A DNA stretch of 64,000 nt from assembly GCF_024362695.1 (NCBI RefSeq), contig NC_065426.1:9082236-9146235 (forward strand), written 5' to 3'. Origin of the DNA: Pectinophora gossypiella. Taxonomy: Eukaryota > Arthropoda > Insecta > Lepidoptera > Gelechiidae. The first letter of the stretch is position 1. Each line of letters opens with the position of its first letter. Both the position numbers and the translations under genes were made by a program. The notes beneath the pieces are model-generated. The model ran no database searches and was not told the DNA's origin. It was given only the letters and a program-made list of their open reading frames with translations. Below are positions 10,582-22,800 of this stretch, in pieces.

Positions 10582-10667
10582 TCGTCACAAGTCAAGACAC
10601 CTTCGTTTGTACAATTCCCGTTTTCGGGCACTTCAACAGTGACGGTATATTTTAGTTTGTCCTCGTG

Positions 10668-10832
10668 TCATTTCATCGTTATTTCCGCTTTTATCTTCGG
10701 TGGGACTCTAAAGGGGGAAGGTAACGGCGGTGGGGGCAGCATTTCTTGATGTGTACACTGTAGTTGTAGCTCCATAATGTCTCTATGGAGAGACATGATC
10801 AGCCGAAGAATTTTTGTAAAGTACTCCAGTTT
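10668..10832 (-). CDS. Patj: PDZ gene exon 12: terminal exon with stop
   Basis: The acceptor TTTGCTTTCAG is preceded by a strong pyrimidine tract. 54 codons follow in phase 0, then TGA. The tail is predicted helical (KLEYFTKILRLIMSLHRD) and then proline-rich (PPPPLPSP). A possible ATTAAA-type poly(A) signal in minus sense lies at 10576-10581, about 90 bases after the stop. Assignment to this gene rests on phase continuity and order, since I do not recognise the tail itself. Confidence 0.72.
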   Translation of the reverse strand, partial: KLEYFTKILRLIMSLHRDIMELQLQCTHQEMLPPPPLPSPFRVPPKIKAEITMK

Positions 10833-13800
10833 CTGAAAGCAAAAAAAGTGAAATTGATAGCTTGGAATTACTTTCAAGTGTGAAGAAGTCGCTAATAGTA
10901 CAGGGGGGTTAAAATGCCAGATTGAAGCAATTCATCTAAAAAGCAATATTTTCCTGCAGTCCAGATTTTGGAGACAATATTTAAACAATACGGGTTGGAT
11001 TTTAAAAGAACTGTGGGCCTTAAGACTATAATGTTTTAATAAAATTAAAAGCGCCTAACCTCAAAGTAATTAATACTATCTACTTGTGTATTTTATATCG
11101 TAATTAAATTTTAATAGAATGTGGTTTTATATACCGTCTTTTAATATTTGAATCAATAAAAATCTAAAGAGGTAAGTTGAATTTAAATAATAATATAGTT
11201 AATAATAATATTCAATATATATTTATATTCAATTCAATATGAAATCGCTAAAATTAATCTACAATAATTCAAAAGTACTATAGTTGAAGTACTTCTGATT
11301 TAGATCAAAGTAAACACTATCATATCATTGAGAGTATAAGCATGCAAATATATTGTACACTAAAGGGAAATCCGTCTAAAAAAATATACTTGCTAAAGTG
11401 AAATGACCAAAAACTAAATTCATAAAATATCTTAGAGCGGTAATTTTTATTCCCTTTACTGTACATAAAATATTTCAAAGTAAGAAAGGTAAAAATTATT
11501 TAAATATTGCATGCCATTTTAAATTTTAATACAGGTTAGAAATACTGCTCTAAGCGTTAATAAAAAAGCTATAGATAAACAAATGTCAACTTACATTTTT
11601 CCCCTCAGTGTACAATATCAAAAGCACTCAGTTTCGAGATTATTATTTCTTTTAAAATAAAAAAAATATTTATTAAAAAATGACGTAAATAACAACTTGA
11701 CTCCATTTTTAATATGCGCATCAAAATAATTTTAAACTATTTTCATTTATTAATTTATTTTTTCAATTTTTTTTACAAAATTTTCATATTTTCCTGAGGT
11801 GGTATTTTGCATTTTTATTACACTAAAAATATTTTATTTTACACTAGAATATCGACATACCTGACTTCCTTGCATGCTTTGCCCGTTGGCTTTCTCACCG
11901 CCGACCACTGTGCTGCAAGGCAGAGGTTTTGCAACGCCTATTGTCACAATTCCTGTAACAAATAACAAAAAAACATTAAAATTACGATCTTATCTTAAAG
12001 TCGAAACTTCGAATATCCTTATAGAATCCAAAGGCAAGAGGTACACATTACATAATTCTTAATATTAAAAATGTTAAAAATCATGTTTTACGGGTTTATT
12101 TTTGTGATTTTATACTTTTTAACGTTTACTATTAAGACTTACTTAAACTATATAATATATTTAATTTAAATAACTTATGCGTATTTTATTGTTCAAAAAC
12201 AACAACACAACTGTGTAACGAAGTAAACAGTAACAATATTCATTATCATTACCATTGTCGTCAGCGCGTTGTATAATCTAATCTGCGTCTCTCTTTGCTA
12301 TTTGTTTAACAATAAAATTATCTTGAATTTCATAAATTACAATCTACAACGAGTTTAAAAGAACTGTCAAAGAATGGCCCGGGTCGAAAAGATAGCTAAA
12401 TGCTGCTTATAATATTGAGAATATTATAGATGTTGGCTAGTTCTTTTTTTATACATTGTTTTAAGTTTACGCGGTTATTATCATAATTAAAACACACAAT
12501 AACGGGTTCGAAATATCGGGAGTCTCATATCTCTGCTTTAAACGCGGTAAGAACCGCCGTTATTGGCCCCGATTCCTGTAGACACCGCCTAATTTTATTT
12601 TAAGTTCTAGCCGTCATTTTCATATCCGTCGAAAAGGAAAGGGACGGATGATTCACAGCTCTTAATTTTAGGAAGAATGAGTAAATGAATGAATAACCCT
12701 TGCGAATCAAAAAGGTACGTCGCTGGTATGCAATCCGTTTGACGTGCTGTCTACTTAACTGTGTAGGGTTATTGACTGATGTAAAATTTTTAGACGGTTG
12801 GTTTAGATTTGTGCTTAAAATTGACGTGTGTTCCATAAATTTTATGCTTGTCGATTACCCATCCCTTTCTTTTTCGGCGGATAAGAAAATGACAGATATA
12901 ACTTAAAATAAAATTAGATGGTATTTACAGGAATTAGCACCATTATGTGTTTTAATTAGTTCTTTTTTTGACATGACTTATTGTAGATTTGCCGCAAATG
13001 GTATTAGCTATTTGGCCAGATAAATGGAAAACGCTGAGGCTGAAAACGGATTTCTTCGAATCAAAAGTGGCTGCAAGTTCTCATTCTATATCTGTAACTC
13101 TGCTCACTATATTTTGTAACTCCATGTTTTCAGAACTATCTTTTATTTGATCTTCTATGTGTTTGGTCAATGTGATAATGTTGTGTAGTTATTATCCACA
13201 TATCATTGTATATGTAAGTATAAGTTAAATAAGTACCTAGGTAGTGTGATGTATGTTACTGGCTGTAGTGGGGTTATTAGAATTTTCGTATTTTGAATTC
13301 TCAGAGAGTGGGTTGCTTTTGCTGGAAGATTGAACACAGACATATCCGAAAGTAAGATGATCCGTGCTTCGGAAGGCACGTTAAGCCGTTGGTCCCGGTT
13401 ACTATTTACTGATGTAAGTGAGTAATCGTTACATGAACCATGTCAGGGTCCTTTGGCGGCTCAATCATAACCCTGACACCAAGGTTGAAGAGGCTGGTAT
13501 TCCACCACACAACTCACCTTTGGGTGCACTCTTGATGGCGCTAACAGCAGCAGCTAGAGCGCTCCTCGATACATCTAGGCCGTTGACGGAGATCAGCCGG
13601 TCTCCCGGCGCCAGCCGCCCATCAGCAGCCGCCGCGCCGCCAGACACCACTGATCGCACTACGATCACTGAGCTACCGGGCTCTGATGGATCCTGAAATA
13701 CAAATAATAATAATAAAGGCGTAAGGATGTGACGACCCCATCGCCGCCTGGTGAATTCATCAACGAACCTGGTGAACTCAACAGTGCAATCAGTCTCCGC

Positions 13801-16800
13801 AGGCCAGCTTGTGGCGAGTTGTGTTGGTTGGTGAAATCAGGGGTTTCAGGAATTCTGACTCTCCAATTTATTTCGCAATGAAGTAGTTTCGGAGCAATGG
13901 AGTAAGAAAAATGTTTGTTTGTTGTTCTTTTATCGTGTGGGTCACGAGGTGGATTACCAACCTCATCAACCCTGATTGGTTACCTGGTTATATTTGTTGT
14001 ATTTGTTTCTTAAGAGACGTAAAGTAATTAAGTTAAATTTGGGGGTTAAAAAGGCCACATTCATACAATTCATCTTAAAAGCAACTTGATATTTGTGAAT
14101 ATAAATGTAACTGCGCAATGACGTACGATGTGGCCTTTTGGACCCCCCTGGTGTTCAAAACGTTGACAGAATTAAAGAGTCCACAGACTTCTTTCTAAGT
14201 TGAGAAGTCAAAGATCTTACCAAATAGTCCAAGATAGAGAACCCTAGCCCCCTTTCTTCCTTCAGCAGCTGGATGTACTCAATGTTGTCACTCCACATCG
14301 CCAGACCGCTTAGAGGCTCCAGCGACCTCGACCGGTTCTTTTCTAAGTCCTCAGAGCAAAATTCTGGAAATTGTAAAAACCTTGATGAAGATATGGTGCT
14401 AAAGACGATGTACTGGCTAAGACTGAAGAGGAAAAGTTAAGATGGTTTTGGACACGTGGGATGTAAGCGGTGTATCAGATGAGGGTTATGGTAAGGCTGG
14501 CAGAGTAAAACCTTGAAAGACTTACAAATCGGGGAAGTGTGTCAAAGCTGTAAGCTGAAGGGCGTTGGTTCCTCAGGATCATAATTTGGCATTGCACAAC
14601 TTACGTATAATATACCCCTAGTTATTTACATCATCAGAGGGCTTAGTGTCAATGTAGTTGTACAATCGGTATCTAACGTAAAACCCACCCAAATTAAATG
14701 AACACATAACACCATGGAAGATACGCACCAGCTAAGCTGTCAATTTGCGCCGGGTATGCGTAACGCCATGGTTTGTAATTTTTGGTCTCTCAGTATATTC
14801 AAAGACCTACCATCATGATCATGCCCAGTAGACATGACGGTGGTGGCACTGCAGAGCGACGCCACAGAGCTCTCACTCTTGGCTTTGATCAGCCTCTGCG
14901 GCGGAGTCAGCAGGTCCTGAAGACTGCCGCCCAAGACGCTGTTCTGTAAAGACATAACATAACATAAACTCACGACTGTATTCCAATTGGAGTAGTCAGA
15001 GTCAGAGGTACATCCATCGCAAGATGAACTAAGTCCCCACGCTTCACCGAGATTTGTAAAACATAGTTTAAGAATAGATCAAGGTCTTTGGTAAAGAAGA
15101 AAAAAACCTAATGTTTTATTCTCCAAAAAAAGCGGGCACATTACATTTTTTCCCCAAAAAATTAAACGTTTATTGTAAAAGGACACCACAGTAACGAATA
15201 AAAAACAAAACACGGAATAACACGTAACCTACAATGAAAACCAGTAATAAAAATAACTTACACGAGCGAATACAAATTGTAATTTTGTGTATGGACTGGT
15301 CAAGAATGGTGATGGTTTCCTTTATAAAAGGGCCTCACTCATGTAATCCCTAACTTTGTGTAAGATACTCCGTATTTTTAACGGTTGAAAAGTGAACCAA
15401 AAAACCAGCAGCAAAGTAAATATTTTTTGTTGGTTAATCAGTCAAGTTTTTGCAAAAATAATAAGTAGGACAGATTTTGAAAGAAGATTACTGTGAAAAA
15501 AAACTTCGTTTGTTTGAAGACACAATATCATTAATGACATGAAACAAATGGTCATTGTAGATATAATAATTAAATTTGATGACTTTCCAAAAGGGCCTCA
15601 AATCATTGTGTGCCCGAAAGTCCCCAGCATAGTTTAAGCCGGCTCTGAGAGTACAAAGTGTAATATCATTGACGCCAGATTATACAATACTCAATTCGTG
15701 ATTCAACCAACAAAAGCGGAAATAAAAAGCACAAATTGGCAAACAGTCAAAGGTTTAGATTCCAGAAATGCTAATGTTATGAATGATGGCTTATGTCGAT
15801 ATTGGATGATAGCCAGCTGGGGCCTTATTTTTGAATCGCCTTCATCTCATGTTCGTAAATATATACCCAGTGTGTATTGGAATCAACTCCATTATGTGTG
15901 GCGTCCTTTGATACCTATATTTCTTCTTCTTTCATTAGCACTCACCCTTTGAAATGTTCTGTTGGAGGAGGATGTAATGAATAAAATAGACAGAAATAAT
16001 TTATTTTACTAATGAGGAAGTGCTAGTAAAAGGAAGGAGACAAATATTGAGAGTTATTGACGACAGAATAAGGCAAGACGATAAGTCACGACGAATTTAT
16101 TAAAAACGTCATAGACGGAAAGCCAGAAAGAAAGAGAGGAAGGAAGACCAAGAAGAGCTTACATGCTAAAAATTAAAAAGAACACGATCGCCGTGTTTTA
16201 TAAGGGAAAGCATTGGCCTTTGATAGAGACTAGTGGAGAATGCTACATATTAGTGATGACGAGCACTCACCCTAGCGAAGCTCGTCTGCTCATTCTTCTG
16301 CTGCTCCTCCCTTGGCAGCTCACTCCTTTTCCTGACGACGACCAGGCGCACCGGTGACGTCACGGCTCTCAGTCTTGTCACCACCTCCACGTGATGTGCG
16401 CCTAGTACTCGCCAGCCATTTACCTGTGGAGAAAAATGAATAGGGTCCATGACCATCAAGGCATTAACTACTTGGCCGAACAATTGGGGTACAAAAAGAC
16501 AACAGGCCTGAGGGTGGCCAGTTTGGCGCAAGCCTCTGCACAGAGCGACATCTGAGAGGATTATATTTGAAAGAATTACTCGACCCTGAAGAGCTGAATG
16601 AGGGTAATCATCGACCACGCCAGCGGAGTCGGCATCGGGGTCCAATTGTGCTTTAGTATATTTTTTTCGTGACTTATTGTAGCACAACACATAAGATAAG
16701 CTCGCGACTATAAAAAAAAAACCCAATCCGGTAAATCCATCGCAAGATGAACTAAGTACCTACACATCACCGAGCTTTCTGTTAGACCAACGTTTACGTG

Positions 16801-19800
16801 ATAGATGGTGTGCAGTATCGCCGTCTATAATAGTCGGGCCAACTGTGTTTAAATAACTCGTTGGTGCAAGTCTGGTGCTGAGATTTAAACCGGCGCTCCC
16901 CGTCTGAGAAGCAAGCCGGTGTATGTCAACTATCTCGCCTTCACCAGCAATATCTCTCTCTTTATTTAAGAGCTGCGCTCTTGTCGGTGGATACTCCATA
17001 GATGGTGTAGAGCTGTGGTTGCCCCAATCGCCTTCCGTTCCGCAGTACACCGACCAATTTCTCAATCGGTGATGTTCTAGCTAGAGCCCTACCAGAATCC
17101 ATTTCCTCGGCCTCCAACCAGTACTCATACCGCTACTGCCCGGCATCAGGGGTGCGCTTTTGAAGTAGCGGCACCTACTCGCTACGACACAAGATCCTCA
17201 TAGAACCTAAGTAGCATTTTATAGGGTAGCTCGTGAGCTAGTGAGCTGCCCACTACGTTCTGCTAATCCTGGCGCTGTTTGGCAATACCAGCAATATAAT
17301 GGTGGCTTATTGTAGATTTGCCGTTTATGGCATTACTTATGGTACACACTACTTGGCCGCACTACTCACCTCCAGAAGCTCATCTCCAACTTGATAAACC
17401 CCCAATCTATGTACAGGTCCGTTAGGTGCTATGGCCCGGATGTAATGCCTCGCCTGGACTTCCTTGCCTGCTACCACCCGGACAGTGCCTTCCAAAGAGA
17501 TGCCGAGACCGCTGTCTTTCTCTTTTATTATCGTTCCCACCTGTTAGAAAGTGACGGATATATAAAAGTTGGTTGTGAATCTGTGAATGATAGCACCAAT
17601 TAAATTTAAAGGCGGATACTTCTTTACAAAGTTTAATGCTTTTTAGGAGTTGTTTAAACAGGGTGTTAGTGACATCGTAACGAATACTGAGGCGGATGCT
17701 GATGATTCAGACCATGATTCTGAGTTAATACATACATACATAAACTCACGCCCGTAATCCCTAATGGGGTGGGCAGAGCCACAAGTAATCAAAGACAACT
17801 TGCAGCCACTGTTGATACGATGTCGTAAGCTGGATATGATGAACCTTATGGTGATAAGGGATCAGCCTATCGCCCATAACATTAGTCCATCATGTTAGAT
17901 GACACAATCCCTCTGTCGGTTTTTACGACATGCCCGGGAAGACAAGCAGCTGAACGTTTTCTATGTTTTTTATTTGCTCCCAGAACAGCATAGAAGCAAC
18001 AGTAGATTCTGAGTTAATATGCATGAGTAAGTAGTAACCGGTACCAACGGTTTAACGTGCCTTCCCAAGCACGGATCATCTTACTTTCGGAAAATCTGGT
18101 GATCAGCCTGTAATGGCCTCACCAAACTAGGGATCACAAATGGATTTTCGTGATATGTCCCCACCGGGATTTAAACCTCCGGGACTACGGACCACTTAGA
18201 TATCTAATGGTGACTTATGTGAATTTCGCGAACGAGCATTTATGTAAGTCAGTCAATACTCACTATGATATCGTATTCGTACTGGTGTCCGGGCCAGTCG
18301 CGCTCCCCCAGCAGTATGTCCCGCCATTTGTCCTGGATCCTCCGGGCTTCCCTCTCAGACATCTCGTCGTCCCTCCCTATCACGATCTCCGCCTCCTCAG
18401 AGGGAGAGGTCGGTGAGGGCAAGTGAGGTTGGATCTCTGAGTCTGGTTCCGCTTCTATCACTGTTGATTCGTCGTACTGTAAAAAAAGCATAACATAAGC
18501 TTACGACTATATCCCAATAGGGGTAGACTGAGGTACATCTATCGCAAGATGAACCCACACCCACCCACCTCATCGAGCTTTCTGTTAGACCAACGTGATA
18601 GGTGGTGAGCCGTATCGCCGTCTGTAATGCTCGAGGCAACTGAACTGCATTCGAGTTTATCAGTTAGAATTCATGTTTGGATCAAAGATTTGTGCTCGGT
18701 TAACGACAGTAGGGTCGCTCCCTATCACATGTGACTTAAACGATAGCTGGCAAGGTGTTTAATTGTTTCAAGATAAATTATGAAATTCTGATTACTAAAT
18801 AAACACAGATCTAAAACTAACGAAAATCATTTTCTTTTTCTATTTAACTTATTTATGAATTTTAATCAAGAAAAACTTGATAATAAATCCGACTTTTTGT
18901 CGCGTTTTTCTATGACGTCACATTGTGCTCTTTCATACAAATTCTATAGTAATTTCGTGTTATGACGTTTAGTAAAAAGTTACTGATTTGACTAGTTGGA
19001 AACTGACCTATTACGTATAGTTTATGCCTATGCCTACCCCTTCGGGGACACAGGCGTGATACCACGTTGACTCTACTGAACTACTACTACTACTATTAAT
19101 AATGTAAATTCTAATCCCAAATGATACTGTTTAGTACATACATATCAATGACGGCCTCTGTGGCCCAGTGGTTGAGCGTTGGGCTCACGATTCGAAGATC
19201 CCGGGTTCAAATCCCGGTGGGGACATATCACAAAAATCACATTGCCATCCCTAGTTTGGTTAGGACATTACAGGCTGATCACCTGATTGTCCGAAAGTAT
19301 TAAGCCGTTGATCCCGGTTACTACTTATTTACCTAAGTAGTACGTAATCGTTACACGAGCCATGTCAGGGGTCGTTGGTAATAATAACCCTGACACCAGG
19401 TTGTTAAGGTTGATCATCCACCTCACAACCTACACGATAGACGAGTACATAATGCACCTCCACTAGGCATGCAATTCAATTACGTTCCGTTCAGGTGTCT
19501 ATTAAGTAGGTCCCGTATGTCTTCATTAGCTCCTAATTAATTAGTCTAGCCTAATTTATTAATGGTTCTGTGCTTGTATGCCTCTTGCACGTAGACGGTC
19601 TATTTCGGGCTATTAACCCATTAGGGTAGCCAGGCCCTAAAATAAAAAGGACTCGGCGTGTGTGTCGTGTTAAAATGGTGTTAGTGACATCGTAACGAAA
19701 ACTTAAACTGGGTGATTCAGGCCATGATTCTGAGATGATATCAAGCGGAATTTTCCGTCGCAAAAGTATGGAACTGTAAATAATTTTCATGAATTTTCCA

Positions 19801-22800
19801 AAAGAAAATTCCATAACAACTCAGAATCATGGTCTGAATCATCCCCCTCAGTACTCGTTACAGTGTCACTAACACCCATACGTACTTGTATGGCAATCTG
19901 TACATACGGGGTGTAAGTGACATCGTAACGAATACTGAGAGGGATGATTCAAACCATAATTCTGAGTTGATAACAACTGGAATTTTCTTTTGGAAAATTC
20001 ATGAATTCAGCTCATTACTTTGAGTTAATATCGAGCGGAATTTTCATTCGCAAAAGCGTAGATTTAAAAAAGAAAAACATAAAAGTCATGAAATTTGCGA
20101 CGAAAAATTCCACTTGATATTAACTCAAAATCATAGTCTGAATCATCCCCCTCTGTATCCGTTACGATGTCACTAACATCCTGTATAGGTCCGGATATTT
20201 TGCCCTAAAGGCCGGAGATGTTTTTGCAATAGCCAAACATCCTGTTTTTGCAGCTGAGCTGTTGAAAAAACTATATATGTAGTCACACGCAGTTCGCTCT
20301 CCGCTCGCCTGAGCCCGCACGGGCCCTCGCTCTGTCGTCGTAGGTATCACCACTCCAACAAAAAGACGGACAGGCCTACACGCATTTTTTGCCGGAAACG
20401 ACCGCATAAGCTAGACATGTGCGGCTAAAGCCAGACGCCTGGTCACCCTACCTGTACATAACAGTCTCATACAATCTTGTGTTCACACGATGAGGTTCAT
20501 TAACCTCACAACCCAAATGATAGAAAAAGATTAGGTATAAAACAAAACCTTACAACTCAACACTGATCTTTTTCTTCTATCGTGTGGGTTGTGAGGTGAA
20601 TTTCCAACCTCAGCACCCTGGTGTCAGGATTATTGGCTCCTGACATGGCACATGTAACAACTACGTACTCATCCTCACCTCCCATTTTTCACAGGGTCCG
20701 CTTACCTAACCTGAAGAATAGACAGGTCCGGATTTTACAGAAGCGACTGCCTGTCTGACCTTTCAACCCGCGAAGGGAAAACCAGCCCAAAACCGGTTAG
20801 GTCACATACCTCCGAAAATGCGTTTCTCGGGAATGTTGGTTTCCTCACGATGTATTCCTTCACCGCTGAACACATGATAATCATTTATGACGACTACGGA
20901 ATACTTAGGTAAATCAGTAACCGGGACCAACGGACCACCTAACTTTCGGACACTGGTGATCAGACTGTAATATCCTACTTAAACCAGGGCTGACAGAGTG
21001 TTTCTGTGATATGTCTCCACCAGGATTCAAACCCGAGATCTTCGAATTGTGAGCTCAAATCTCAACAACTGGACCACGAAGGCCGTTACTCACCACACTA
21101 AAGCTATATTTGGCGAGTGAGGTGACGGAGGGGCTTGGCGGTTGTATCGGCGACCGGCGGCCATCTTGTGCAGCTAGCGCCCTCTGTAGCTTCTCAAACC
21201 CCGCTCCGCGGAGATACCTGTAACGTTACACGGGATCGTTAATTTCTTCGAGGCAATGACGTCATAAATCGTCTGAAACAGACGTATAAGGCCAATGGTG
21301 ATTATAGCTCTAGCATGACGCGCAATTGCGCATACAGGACAGAAAGATTAGACTACAGCTTAGTGCGAAAGAGACCACGCACCGTTCTAGTCCGCAAATA
21401 GTGCGCCAAAGACCTTAAGCATAAAATAAAGAATAATACTACATCTAGAACGGTAACGCCGTACCAATTCGTATCAGGCGCCGACCTAACCCCCTCTGAG
21501 TCTTATCTCTCTCTATTTAAGAGCTGTGCTCTTGTCGGTGGAGTAATCGCCATTCCTCTCTTCTTCCCACCAAAACCTTCATTCACCTCCCGATACGACA
21601 CGACCTGCACCTTCTCTTTTATTTGTTTCATAAATTTCTCCTAGGTCTACCCCCTCCCTCTCTTCCCTTCAATTTTTCCTTCTATGTATAATGTTTGTTA
21701 TAAATGAATCGTGTCGTATCAGGTGGCCAATCATATTTCCTCTCCGGATCTCTAGTCTTCAATATGGTTCTCCTTTCTTCAACTTTTTCCAGCACTTTTT
21801 CATTTGACACCATTTCAGTCCAGCTTATACCGTACATCCTTCGCCAACACCACATCCCAAACGCTTCCAACCTCTCTCTGTCTCTCTGTGTCATGGTCCA
21901 CGTTTCACTTCCATAGAGTGCACCCTCTGAGTCTTACTTTAGTCTTAAACAGCTGCAAGGGAGAGAGCGCGCATACTATGTCTCGCTCACACTTACGCGT
22001 CTTTAGCGCCTTATGACTAAAGTAAGACCCAGAGGGGGTGAGCTCAGCGTCCGATACGAAATGGTGCGGGACGGAGTGTTACCTTTCTATACGCGCTATT
22101 ATTCTTTATTCTATGCTTAAGGTCTTTGGCGCACTATTTGCGGTCTAGGACGATGCGTGGTCTCTTTCGCACTAAGCTGTTGTCTAATCTTTCTGTCCTG
22201 AATGCGCAATTGCGCGTCATGCTAGAGCTATAATGGTCTCAAGCAATCAGGTTAGATTGATAATGGATTATGTGCTTGCGTGGTATGGTTCATTGCTCTT
22301 AGTGATCTCTCCAATTCATTAGGGCCTAATGAATAGTTTAATTCAAATTCAAAAATATCTTTATTCAGTAGGTAACATAGTTTCACTTTGAATCGTCAAT
22401 CCGCCTAAAACTACTGCAGCTTCTCATAACCTGTATAGCCAAGGAAAAGAAGATGCAAGAAAAACCTCGGCACAGGGCCCTAGACGTTCTTTTAAAAAAA
22501 TAAACATAAAATATTTTTATACAATTGAGTAATTTAGCTGCCTAATATCAGTTCTCAGACAGGTAATCCCATGCATTCATATCTTCTAAATAATCACTAA
22601 ACTTAAGTATAATTATAATAACCTTTTTTGCAAAGTTTATGTTTAACTACTGTCTTAAAACAGTTGAAAGGCAAATTCTGATGACATGATACGATTTCAA
22701 CGCCTTTATTTATTTATATAAAGTACTGCCACATTAAGCATTTACTTATCTCTAATCTTAAATTATAAAAGCCACACACGACATATTATAGACCACAGTA

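Noticed and set aside
19151..19220. tRNA gene candidates at SINE heads (also 23620, 24180, 32390, 32730, 46270, 49740, 50560, 62900)
   Set aside because: A and B boxes are present, but each is fused to a repeated SINE body and cannot form clean tRNA stems.
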